NCBI RefSeq assembly: GCF_900094805.1
Contig: NZ_FMAT01000004.1
Span: 1-64,000, forward strand
Reading direction: 5' to 3'
From: Arthrobacter sp. NIO-1057
GTDB taxonomy: Bacteria > Actinomycetota > Actinomycetes > Actinomycetales > Micrococcaceae
Length of the DNA: 64,000 bases
Below, piece by piece: positions 34,461 to 43,095 of this stretch (the stretch's first letter is position 1; each line of letters opens with the position of its first letter). The position numbers were made by a program, and so were the translations under genes. The notes under the pieces are model-generated. The model saw only the letters and a list, made by a program, of their open reading frames with translations, did not search any database and had not been told where the DNA came from.

Positions 34461-35248
34461 TTGCTCTCTTCCACAGCCGCACGGTGTCGGGGCACTGAAA
34501 CTGGGACGGATGGTGCGTCACTTTGCGGATCTGAAGTTCCTGAATCAATGAGTTTCAAAAAGGCTCCCTCAGGATCGGTCGCGCCGGTACGTTCCATGAG
34601 CTCGAAGGGCGATAGCTGGGCGAGTATTTTTCCCTCGCGGAGAAGCAAGATTTGATCGCAACGCATGGCCTCATCCATGACGTGACTAGAAACGACCAAG
34701 CAGATTCCGGTGGAAGCTAGGCGTGCGAAGAGATCCCAAAGATCCGCGCGCAGTACTGGGTCAAGCCCGACAGTGGGCTCATCAAGGATGACGATTTCTG
34801 GGTTGCCGAGAAGCGCAATAGCCAAGGAAACACGATTGCGTTGGCCACCAGAAAGATCGATGACCAAGCGTGATGCCTGCTCAGAAAGATCTGTACCTTG
34901 GATGACACGATTCACTTCATCGGTGCTGAGCCCAAGAATCTTGGCGAAATAGGTGATGTTCTGTCTGACCGTTAAGTCGTCATAGACGCTGGCTGCCTGA
35001 GTCATGTAGCCGACCTTGCGTCTTAAGGATTTGCTTCCGGCTGGCTGGTCGAGCACGGTGACCGCACCGCTGGTGATGATTTGGTTGCCAACGATGCTGC
35101 GCAGGAGTGTGCTCTTACCACTTCCGCTGGGGCCCAGCAGGCCGATGATTTTGCCCGCTTCAAGCTGGAAGCTCAACTGGTCGAGGACCAGGCTTTTGCC
35201 TCTCTTGACGCTGAGTTCTTGCACGTCGATGCATGCTGATTTATTCAT
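34457..35248 (-). CDS. ABC transporter ATP-binding protein (exporter)
   Basis: The 263-residue ATPase has Walker A GLLGPSGSGKSTLL (about 35-48), Q-loop GYMTQAASVYDDLTV, signature LSGGQRNRVSLAIALLGNPE, Walker B IVILDEPTVGLDP and H-loop SSHVMDEA. It is the DrrA/CcmA type partner of the ABC-2 permease. ATG 35248 (MNKSACIDVQEL) is chosen; an upstream frame from 35287 has no support. It lies downstream of a TetR gene on the same strand, 35 bases away, likely one operon controlled by that TetR protein. Confidence 0.92.
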   Translation of the reverse strand: MNKSACIDVQELSVKRGKSLVLDQLSFQLEAGKIIGLLGPSGSGKSTLLRSIVGNQIITSGAVTVLDQPAGSKSLRRKVGYMTQAASVYDDLTVRQNITYFAKILGLSTDEVNRVIQGTDLSEQASRLVIDLSGGQRNRVSLAIALLGNPEIVILDEPTVGLDPVLRADLWDLFARLASTGICLVVSSHVMDEAMRCDQILLLREGKILAQLSPFELMERTGATDPEGAFLKLIDSGTSDPQSDAPSVPVSVPRHRAAVEESK

Positions 35249-35283
35249 CACATAATGAATTAGAGACCCATACGGCAGGCAAG

Positions 35284-35922
35284 TCAATGCTTTTGAAGCG
35301 GAAGATCTCCGGTGAGATAACGCTGAATGGTGGGAGCGATCAGTTCGATGAGTTGATCTTCGCTCATGGACGCTATGGGCTCCAAGGAAACGACATAACG
35401 GGTGATAATCAGGCCAATAAATTGGCTAGCCACCAGAGCGATCCGTTCCTCTGCAGATTCTTCGGGCAGGCGCGAGCCAATGCGCGAGAAGATCTCCTTC
35501 TGGATGAAGGGTTTCAGGATTTTCGCGGCAGTATTACTGGAGATTAGTCCGCGCACCATGGCCACGGCGGGGGACCGAAAAGCGGGTTTTTGCCAGGTGG
35601 TGATCAGAGCCCTAGTTAGTGCGTAACCCAATTCATCTAAGGGTGTACTGATGGTCTGCCCAACGACATCTCCCGGGTTGACCGGGATATTCATGGTCTG
35701 GATAAACAGGTCGCTTTTATCCTTGAAGTAGTGGTGTACCAAGGCAGGATCAACCGAAGCCCTGCGGGCTACCGAACGCAGACTCGTCCCTTCGAAGCCG
35801 GCATGGGCAAACTCTTTGGATGCGGCTTTGAGGATCTTAATTCTTGTTGATCCAGTGGTGCTTCCCTTAGGGCGTCCGCGTTTTCGGGCTCCGGGAACTT
35901 CGTTGGGTACAGGCTCACTCAC
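35284..35922 (-). CDS. TetR-family regulator of the ABC exporter
   Basis: The 212-residue protein has a basic N-terminal tail (GARKRGRPKGSTTG) and a TetR DNA-binding domain (about 23-70): KILKAASKEFAHAGFEGTSL, then VARRASVDPALVHHYFKDKS. A ligand domain follows with SRIGSRLPEESAEERIALVA. GTG 35922 is chosen because TATGCT lies six bases before it, the leaderless pattern, and the longer frame (36003) runs into the neighbouring terminator. It probably represses the exporter genes downstream. Confidence 0.9.
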   Translation of the reverse strand: MSEPVPNEVPGARKRGRPKGSTTGSTRIKILKAASKEFAHAGFEGTSLRSVARRASVDPALVHHYFKDKSDLFIQTMNIPVNPGDVVGQTISTPLDELGYALTRALITTWQKPAFRSPAVAMVRGLISSNTAAKILKPFIQKEIFSRIGSRLPEESAEERIALVASQFIGLIITRYVVSLEPIASMSEDQLIELIAPTIQRYLTGDLPLQKH

Positions 35923-35928
35923 TGCTTT

Positions 35929-35934
35929 AGCATA
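35929..35934 (-). promoter_or_regulatory. -10 box of a leaderless TetR mRNA
   Basis: TATGCT on the minus strand lies six bases before GTG 35922. No Shine-Dalgarno sequence is seen. Confidence 0.5.
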
Positions 35935-35973
35935 CGACGCGGGTAGGCCGATTGGTTGGTGCCCTGAGGAACA

Positions 35974-36005
35974 GAATGAGGCCGGGCGGACGCCCGGCCT
36001 CATTC
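35974..36005 (-). terminator. Terminator of the HAD phosphatase gene
   Basis: A perfect 15-bp inverted repeat (arms GAATGAGGCCGGGCG and CGCCCGGCCTCATTC) has only two bases between the arms, so a few pairs must open to form the loop. It lies 14 bases past the minus-strand stop codon. Confidence 0.75.
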
Positions 36006-36018
36006 TTGGTGCAGAGAG

Positions 36019-36861
36019 TTACTTCTTTGCTGCGGGGGCCTGTTCTGGTTGTGCGCCCTTGGCCAGTTCCGCGTGCAGGTTTGCGACGGATGGGTACTGC
36101 AGGTCAGGACGGAATGGGAAGGTATCCATGTCGTCTCGGGAAGTGATGCCGGTGTAGACCAGAGCAGTCAGCAGGCCAGCTTCCATGCCTGCAACGATGT
36201 CGGTGTCCATGCGGTCACCGATCATTGCGGTGGTTTCCGAATGCGCATCGATGCGGTTCAACGCGGAGCGGAACATCATAGGGTTTGGCTTGCCGACAAC
36301 ATATGGTTCGCGGTTGGTTGCACGCGAGATCAGTGCAGCAATCGCACCGGTTGCAGGCAGGAGGCCTTCGGCAGATGGTCCGGTTGCATCAGGGTTGGTG
36401 GCGATAAATTTGGCGCCACCTTCGATGAGGCGGATGGCCTTGGTGATCGCTTCGAAAGAATAGTTGCGGGTCTCGCCCAGAACGACGTAGTCAGGGTTCT
36501 GGTCGGTCATGATGAAACCAGCTTCGTGCAACGCGGTGGTCAGGCCAGCCTCGCCAATCACGAAGGTGCGACCACCTGGACGTTGACGAGCCAAGAACTC
36601 CGCAGTTGCCATGGCTGAGGTCCAGATGTTTTCCTCTGGAACGTCCAGACCTGAGGCCAACAAACGGGCACGAAGGTCACGAGGGGTAAAGATGGAGTTG
36701 TTGGTCAGGACGAGGAAACGCAGATTGTTTTCACGCCAGTACCCCATCAACTCCGCGGCACCTTTAACTGCCTGATTTTCGTGGACGAGAACACCGTCCA
36801 TATCAGTAAGCCAGCACTTGATGTCATGGACGGTACGAGCAGCGCGGTTGGTAGTCGTCAC
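36019..36861 (-). CDS. HAD-IIA family sugar phosphatase (NagD-like)
   Basis: The 280-residue HAD hydrolase has motif I WLTDMDGVLVHE (about 15-26), a nucleophile Asp plus acid/base Asp. Motif II is VLTNNSIFTPRDL, a C2-type cap follows, and motif III/IV are VGKPNPMMFRSAL and MIGDRMDTDIVAGMEAGL. Such enzymes remove phosphate from nucleotides or sugar phosphates. GTG 36861 is preceded by GGGAGG at 11 bases. It faces the rRNA methyltransferase gene. Confidence 0.9.
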   Translation of the reverse strand: MTTTNRAARTVHDIKCWLTDMDGVLVHENQAVKGAAELMGYWRENNLRFLVLTNNSIFTPRDLRARLLASGLDVPEENIWTSAMATAEFLARQRPGGRTFVIGEAGLTTALHEAGFIMTDQNPDYVVLGETRNYSFEAITKAIRLIEGGAKFIATNPDATGPSAEGLLPATGAIAALISRATNREPYVVGKPNPMMFRSALNRIDAHSETTAMIGDRMDTDIVAGMEAGLLTALVYTGITSRDDMDTFPFRPDLQYPSVANLHAELAKGAQPEQAPAAKK

Positions 36862-36986
36862 GAGGTTAAGTCCTCCCTGATGAAATTGTGGTGGGAGCCA
36901 TCTGCATTGAAAGATTCCCCTGCTACTAGAAAGACTACACAGACTTGGGCGATTGCGCCGTGAACAAGGGCACGATGAGAAAGAAC

Positions 36987-36992
36987 TACGCT
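36987..36992 (+). promoter_or_regulatory. -10 box of a leaderless methyltransferase mRNA
   Basis: TACGCT lies seven bases before GTG 37000, with no ribosome site in between. Confidence 0.5.
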
Positions 36993-36999
36993 TAATAGT

Positions 37000-37656
37000 G
37001 TGAATCAAGAAACGCATGAGCCAGTTAACGACCCCAGTGAGCAGCACGTCATCGGAGTGGGCCCTTGGGAAGGTGAACTGCCGACCGATGATAAGTATGA
37101 TCCGGAGCTGCTAGCCGAGGGCGACCGACGCAATGTTGCCGACAAATACCGTTACTGGAAAATGGACGCCATCATTGCCGACCTAGATGAGCGCCGCCAC
37201 GACTTCCACATCGCCATTGAAAATTGGCAGCATGACATGAATATCGGCACGGTGGTCCGTAGTGCCAATGCTTTCTTGGCCAAAGAAGTACACATCATTG
37301 GACGCCGTCGATGGAATCGACGCGGCGCCATGGTTACGGATCGTTACCAGCACGTGCGTCATCACCCAACCGTGGAGGATTTTGTTACATGGGCTGAGTC
37401 TGAGGGGCTCACCATTTTGGGAATCGACATCTTCCCGGATTCCGTGCCGCTGGAAACTTACGACATTCCAAAGAACTGCGTTTTAGTGTTTGGCCAAGAA
37501 GGACCCGGTTTAAGCCCGGAAGTTCATGCGGCGGCTAAGGACACCTTGTCAATTGAACAATTCGGTTCAACTCGCTCCATTAACGCGGCCTCTGCTGCCG
37601 GAATTGCCATGCATGCATGGATCCGCAGACACGTTTTTGGGCAAACGGTAGGTTAA
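37000..37656 (+). CDS. TrmH/SpoU-family RNA 2'-O-methyltransferase
   Basis: The 218-residue SPOUT methyltransferase has the three family motifs: HDMNIGTVVRSANAFLA (about 76-92), LVFGQEGPGLSPEVHAAA (about 164-181) and FGSTRSINAASAAGIAMHAW, which close the knot and bind SAM. It would methylate ribose in a tRNA or rRNA; the site is unknown. It starts at GTG 37000 with TACGCT seven bases upstream, so it is probably leaderless. The N-terminal 45 residues are acidic and outside the fold. Confidence 0.92.
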   Translation: MNQETHEPVNDPSEQHVIGVGPWEGELPTDDKYDPELLAEGDRRNVADKYRYWKMDAIIADLDERRHDFHIAIENWQHDMNIGTVVRSANAFLAKEVHIIGRRRWNRRGAMVTDRYQHVRHHPTVEDFVTWAESEGLTILGIDIFPDSVPLETYDIPKNCVLVFGQEGPGLSPEVHAAAKDTLSIEQFGSTRSINAASAAGIAMHAWIRRHVFGQTVG

Positions 37657-37762
37657 CGAGGAAATTAATACTCAAGAGTATTAGTCGAGCATCTGGATTA
37701 GTCGCATTTTTAGGCCTACGCTGTTAATCGGTTATGAAAATGTGATCTGGGAGCGAGTGGCC

Positions 37763-39157
37763 GTGAAACGACGTCATCAAGTGAACCACGACTTATTGCT
37801 GCTCGGGCTGCCCCGACGCAAGAATCCCGTGGTCATCTGGTCGACCTCGATTGTGGCGGCCTTGGGGCTTACCGGAGCGTTGGCGATTCCGATCGTGGCG
37901 CAGCCCGCTGATTCACGCCAAGGTGATGTCCAGGTATCTATGGAAGCCGTCGCCGACTACTCAATTGGAGACGGCCCGGTCTTTGTCAGCGGTGACGCGC
38001 CACTGAACGCCTTCGGTGGTTCGGGCAAGGAGCTTGCGATTGATGGACGCCCGGTAGGCATGGTTAATGATGCTGCGGAAAGCACCGAAACAAGCAGCAG
38101 TTCCAATGAAGAATCAACCGCTTTGCTCGCGGGCACGGTTGGCGAACTAGGTAAACTTCCTGGCGACCTGCAATTGATGCACCCGGTAACAACGCGCCGA
38201 ATTTCCAGTCCTTATGGTTGGCGCGCAAACCCCACGGGCCCCGGTAACCAGATCCATATCGGCCAAGACTACCCAATTTCTTGCGGCTCTCCTGTTTACG
38301 CCTCAGAGGACGGCACCGTCACCGTTTCAGGATGGGCCGGACACTCGGGCATGCGCGTGACCATTGACCATGGCTACAACGTGCAAACCGGGTACAGTCA
38401 TAACTCCAAGCTCATCGCCAAGGTTGGTCAGCAAGTGAAACAGGGCGAACTGATTGCCCTAGCCGGAACCACCGGTAACTCCACCGGCTGCCACGTGCAC
38501 TTCGAGGTCATCATTGATGGGCGTTGGCATGACCCTCGCAATTATCTGCCGCTGATCCCAGGACAGCGTCAGGCCATGATCGATTCGCAGCGCCTGACCG
38601 TCAACGCGAACAGCGCACCTAAGGGCAACGGTTCACAGAACTCCGGTCAGTCCAACAACGCGCCTGATCCGGACATCATTGTCCCTGAGAACAACACCCC
38701 ACATATTCCTGCGCCGAAGCCAAGCCCGACGAAGACGACTAAACCAACTCCAAGTCAGAGTGAAAGCGAAAGCCCAAGCGCTTCGAAGAGCCCAAGTGGT
38801 TCAAAGAGCCCGAGCGGATCCACCTCGCCGTCCGAGAATGAATCTGAGACTCCGTCGGATACTCCATCAACATCCACGAAGCCGACTGATACTTCAAAGG
38901 ATCCTTCGTCGCCCGAAACGACACAAGAGGCTCCATCGACAGAAAATTCGTCGCCAGACGGTGCTCCGTCTGAGAAGGAACCGGTTCCAACTTCGCCTTC
39001 GACACCAAAACCGACGAAGAAGAAATCTCCATCTGGAGAGGAATCGGCAAAGTCAACCGAATCCACTGGGGGAGCATCTTCTTCTGGTTCGACCTCGACT
39101 GATACTTCGACAAGCAGCTCAGGAAGTGCCAGCCTGTCGGCGTCAATCACTGAATAA
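37763..39157 (+). CDS. M23 (LytM-type) peptidoglycan endopeptidase with Ser/Pro-rich tail
   Basis: This exported wall hydrolase of about 464 residues has an N-terminal membrane or signal segment (VVIWSTSIVAALGLTGALAI). The M23 domain (about 145-270) has zinc ligands in HIGQDYP and HVHFEV, with the substrate loop GWRANPTGPGNQIHIGQ. Ser/Pro/Thr-rich low-complexity sequence follows to the end (about 300-464), probably wall-associated; no sorting signal is visible. The start is uncertain: GTG 37763 has GGGAG ten bases upstream, and GTG 37742 is possible. It is a single gene with a complex hairpin after it. Confidence 0.9.
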   Translation: MKRRHQVNHDLLLLGLPRRKNPVVIWSTSIVAALGLTGALAIPIVAQPADSRQGDVQVSMEAVADYSIGDGPVFVSGDAPLNAFGGSGKELAIDGRPVGMVNDAAESTETSSSSNEESTALLAGTVGELGKLPGDLQLMHPVTTRRISSPYGWRANPTGPGNQIHIGQDYPISCGSPVYASEDGTVTVSGWAGHSGMRVTIDHGYNVQTGYSHNSKLIAKVGQQVKQGELIALAGTTGNSTGCHVHFEVIIDGRWHDPRNYLPLIPGQRQAMIDSQRLTVNANSAPKGNGSQNSGQSNNAPDPDIIVPENNTPHIPAPKPSPTKTTKPTPSQSESESPSASKSPSGSKSPSGSTSPSENESETPSDTPSTSTKPTDTSKDPSSPETTQEAPSTENSSPDGAPSEKEPVPTSPSTPKPTKKKSPSGEESAKSTESTGGASSSGSTSTDTSTSSSGSASLSASITE

Positions 39158-39177
39158 GAACCAACTGCTTGTTCTTC

Positions 39178-39216
39178 GGCCGTCTGCGACGAGAGTTCTA
39201 CTCGTTTCAGGCGGCC
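39178..39216 (+). terminator. Two-part hairpin after the M23 gene
   Basis: Outer arms GGCCGTCTG/CAGGCGGCC (one G-U) enclose an inner hairpin GACGAG/CTCGTT. It starts 21 bases past the stop codon. Confidence 0.65.
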
Positions 39217-39353
39217 GTCGTCATTGCAAATAGTGCTTCATGACCGTGTCACGATATGAGATTTTAGCTAGAGATAGTGACCTAGGCGATAGGATGGATG
39301 GCGAACCGCCGTCAATGGAGACGCGAAACCTCGCTAATCACCAGGAGTGAAGC

Positions 39354-40376
<1,023 letters not shown>

Positions 40377-40378
40377 AT

Positions 40379-40795
40379 ATGGTCGGCGAAAACCTGCTGG
40401 GCATTCCAGAAACCCTGCTCCCCGAAGAATCTGAGGTCCTAGCCCGCCTTGAAGCTGGCGATGAGCCAGTGGATTTGGCAGCTAGGTTCCCTTCCTCCTC
40501 TTTGGTGTGGGCACTGCTGGCCGATGAAGCGCACGGTGAAGGTCGTACCGTGGAGTCTTACGCGTTTGCTCGCGTGGGGTACCACCGCGGTCTGGACTCG
40601 CTGCGTAAAGCCGGATGGCGTGGACAGGGTCCAGTTCCTTGGAGCCATGAGCCTAACCGCGGCTTCCTACGCTCGCTCTATGCGCTGGGCCGTGCGGCCG
40701 CAGCCATCGGTGAGGCTGAAGAAGTGGATCGCATCGGCAAGTTCCTGAACGATTCGGATGCTTCGGCCAGGGCTGAAATCGAAGCTGGCAAGTAA
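40379..40795 (+). CDS. DUF3151 family protein
   Basis: The 138-residue protein is a recognisable DUF3151 member: N-terminal LLPEESEVLARLEAGDEPVDLAARFPSSSLVW split over residues 13-44, then GWRGQGPVPWSHEPNRGFLR (about 79-98). It resembles small TPR-like helical proteins but its function is unknown. It follows fbaA by two bases and ends at a hairpin, so the pair is one operon. Confidence 0.9.
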   Translation: MVGENLLGIPETLLPEESEVLARLEAGDEPVDLAARFPSSSLVWALLADEAHGEGRTVESYAFARVGYHRGLDSLRKAGWRGQGPVPWSHEPNRGFLRSLYALGRAAAAIGEAEEVDRIGKFLNDSDASARAEIEAGK

Positions 40796-40814
40796 GTCAG
40801 CATCAATACCGTTC

Positions 40815-40851
40815 AACGGCGGCTCGTCTCATTTTGAGGCGGGCCGCCGTT
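40815..40851 (+). terminator. Terminator of the fbaA operon
   Basis: AACGGCGGC pairs with GCCGCCGTT and encloses GTCTC-ATTTT-GAGGC. A clear stem follows the DUF3151 stop by 19 bases. Confidence 0.8.
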
Positions 40852-41120
40852 TGCCGTAGGTGAGGCCTTTGGTAAATGGAACCCGAAATGGTAAAAACCA
40901 GTCATCCTAGAAAGTGAACCCCTCACCAGGTTTTTGCTTCGATGAGGAGACTGGTGTGAGGCCGATTCCGAACACTCTTAAACAGGTGATCCAATGAGCG
41001 TTAGTGAAGCCACGACGTGACTCGGGGTTCATAACCATGCCTCTCACTGTGCCGGATGCACATGAGATCCAGATGAGAGAGGCGAGTCAGTACGTGTGGA
41101 GCCAGAGTTAGAGCAGATGC
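40852..41120. other. Non-coding stretch before the AsnC gene
   Basis: No gene is supported here; with the terminator the gene-free gap is about 325 bases. Two weak inverted repeats are visible: CCTCACCAG (40921) with CTGGTGTGAGG (40951), and GCCTCTC (41039) with GAGAGAGGC near 41075. Codon-like texture is absent in all frames I checked. It may be a decayed gene or a leader; I assign no function. Confidence 0.3.
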
Positions 41121-41606
41121 TTAACTCAGATGTTCGAAAATAATTGCCGTTTGGGTTGAAGAGAACGCCCGGTTGGCCCCCAAGTGAGTAGCAACAAATG
41201 TGCGTAGATCTTCGATGCTTCTGGTGGCTACCCGGACCAACAAATCAGGCGATCCGCCGAGTACGAAGACTTCTTTGACCTCTGGAAGTTGCTGCAGAGA
41301 CTTTGCTGAAGCGAGCAGGCGGTCACGTGCAGAAGGTGAGACCAAGATAGAAACCATCGCATTAACCGACACACCGAGCAGTTTCTCATTGATGGCCGCG
41401 TGATAACCGGTGATGACTCTGGCGGTGTGGAGCGCCTTGACGCGCCCTAGACAGGTGGATGGCGCGACGCCGACTTTGCTCGCGAGAACATTGTTCGGGA
41501 TTCTGCCGTCCTTGCTCAGTTCTGAGAGGATCGCTAGGTCAGTATCATCTACACGAATTGGATTCGGAACGGCATCGCCTTGCACTTCCCAGAGAGAATT
41601 TTCCAC
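41121..41606 (-). CDS. Lrp/AsnC-family regulator of the kynureninase locus
   Basis: The 161-residue protein has an N-terminal AsnC HTH (about 19-68): VDDTDLAILSELSKDGRIPN followed by ASKVGVAPSTCLGRVKALH. A C-terminal RAM ligand domain (about 82-160) contains PEVKEVFVLGGSPDLLVRVA. It is divergent from kynU. In several bacteria an AsnC-type protein (KynR) activates kynurenine genes in response to kynurenine, and by analogy that is the likely role. A short palindrome lies in the shared region. Confidence 0.9.
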   Translation of the reverse strand: MENSLWEVQGDAVPNPIRVDDTDLAILSELSKDGRIPNNVLASKVGVAPSTCLGRVKALHTARVITGYHAAINEKLLGVSVNAMVSILVSPSARDRLLASAKSLQQLPEVKEVFVLGGSPDLLVRVATRSIEDLRTFVATHLGANRAFSSTQTAIIFEHLS

Positions 41607-41669
41607 GAAAATTTCACCTCATTCTTTAAGTAAATTCAGATTTGCTCGCCTAGTTTTGTATTTGATTCT

Positions 41670-41685
41670 ACGCTGATTACAGCGT
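41670..41685. promoter_or_regulatory. Palindrome in the AsnC-kynU promoter region
   Basis: ACGCTG-ATTA-CAGCGT is a perfect 6-4-6 inverted repeat located 26 bases before kynU. An AsnC-type operator is likely, but it could also be a leader hairpin. Confidence 0.5.
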
Positions 41686-41710
41686 GGAGAACTGAAATCT
41701 TAGGAGCAAA

Positions 41711-42991
41711 ATGTCTACCGAACTGACTCGTCAATCCTTGGCCCAGTTGGATCAGGCCGATCCCTTGACCGCTTTTGCAGATCGATTCATTCTGCCCGAA
41801 GACACCATTTACCTTGACGGGAACTCGCTCGGAGCTCTACCGAAGGGTGCCGCCGAACGCGCAGCTCAAGTAGTGAGCGAAGAGTGGGGACAGGGACTAA
41901 TCCGTTCGTGGAACACCGCCGGCTGGTTCGAATTGCCACTGAAGCTGGGCGATAAACTCGGTCGCTTACTGGGGGGAAAACCGAACGAAACCGCCATTAC
42001 CGACACCACCACGCTGAACCTCTTCAAAGCCCTGGCTTCAGCATTGCGTACGCAAAAGGCCGATGACCCGAATCGTCGAGTCATCCTGACCGAACGCGAT
42101 AATTTCCCTACCGACATTTACATTGCTGAAGGATTGGCCGATCTGGTGAACTCGCTGTCAACGGAAACCGGCGTCGACTACGAAGTAAAGCTGATTGACG
42201 ACGAAGCTTCACTTCGCGAAGCCTTGGATGACAGCGTAGCCGTCGTCGCCCTGTCACACGTGAACTACCGGACCGGTTCCATGTGGAACATGGATGAAAT
42301 CACCGCTGCAATCCACGATGCCGGTGCACTGGTGATCTGGGATCTGGCTCATGCCGCCGGGGCAGTACCAGTGGACCTGAATGCAGCCAATGCAGACTAC
42401 GCCGTGGGTTGCACCTACAAGTACCTGAACGGTGGACCAGGCTCACCGGCTTTCATCTGGGTCAACGAGCGTCATCACGAACGCTTCTGGCAGCCACTTT
42501 CGGGATGGTGGTCGCACAACAAGCCGTTTGAAATGTCGCAGAGCTATACACCGGCCAACGATATCCGCCGATTCATGTGCGGTACTCAGCCAATGACCTC
42601 CTTGGCCATGGTGGAAGTGGGACTGGATATCGCGTTAGAGACAGATATGGCTCAGGTGCGTGCCAAGTCCCTGGAACTCGTAGACCTGTTCATTGAACTA
42701 GTGGAGACGCGGTGCGACGGCTATGGGTTAGAACTGGTGACTCCGCGCGAGCCCGCGGCACGCGGCAGCCACGTGAGCTTCCGCCATGAACACGGTTACG
42801 AGATCATCGCGGCCTTGATCGACCAGGGTGTGATTGGCGATTACCGCGAGCCGGAAGTCCTGCGCTTTGGCATCACCCCGCTGTACCTCACCCGCACGGA
42901 TATCTGGGATGCAGTGGAGAAACTGCGTGAAATTCTGCACACCAACGCGTGGCAACGTGAAGAGTACGCCGTACGAAATGCCGTGACTTAA
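41711..42991 (+). CDS. kynU: Kynureninase
   Basis: The 426-residue PLP enzyme of fold type I matches kynureninase: [20 protein letters not shown] (about 26-45), [33 protein letters not shown] (about 211-227) and the PLP lysine in [18 protein letters not shown] (about 234-251). It cleaves kynurenine to anthranilate and alanine in tryptophan catabolism. It is followed by an APC-type permease, and no other kynurenine pathway gene is in the window, so kynurenine may be taken up rather than made. Confidence 0.94.
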   Translation: MSTELTRQSLAQLDQADPLTAFADRFILPEDTIYLDGNSLGALPKGAAERAAQVVSEEWGQGLIRSWNTAGWFELPLKLGDKLGRLLGGKPNETAITDTTTLNLFKALASALRTQKADDPNRRVILTERDNFPTDIYIAEGLADLVNSLSTETGVDYEVKLIDDEASLREALDDSVAVVALSHVNYRTGSMWNMDEITAAIHDAGALVIWDLAHAAGAVPVDLNAANADYAVGCTYKYLNGGPGSPAFIWVNERHHERFWQPLSGWWSHNKPFEMSQSYTPANDIRRFMCGTQPMTSLAMVEVGLDIALETDMAQVRAKSLELVDLFIELVETRCDGYGLELVTPREPAARGSHVSFRHEHGYEIIAALIDQGVIGDYREPEVLRFGITPLYLTRTDIWDAVEKLREILHTNAWQREEYAVRNAVT

Positions 42992-43062
42992 CCGGTAAAA
43001 CAGAAACAAACCCTATTAATAGCGTCGCCTCTGGTCTGGTGTGGCCAGAGTACGCTTATACG

Positions 43063-43090
43063 CAGCACGGCATGTTTTGATGCCGTGCTG
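43063..43090 (+). terminator. Hairpin between kynU and the APC permease gene
   Basis: CAGCACGGCAT and ATGCCGTGCTG are perfect 11-base arms with a six-base loop. It ends only five bases before the annotated permease start, so it might attenuate permease expression. Confidence 0.7.
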
Positions 43091-43095
43091 TTCGT

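Noticed and set aside
38679-39233. 184-codon Arg/Leu-rich frame over the M23 tail
   Set aside because: Frame-shifted reading of Ser/Pro codons produces Arg/Leu-rich low complexity; it has no start signal or homology pattern.
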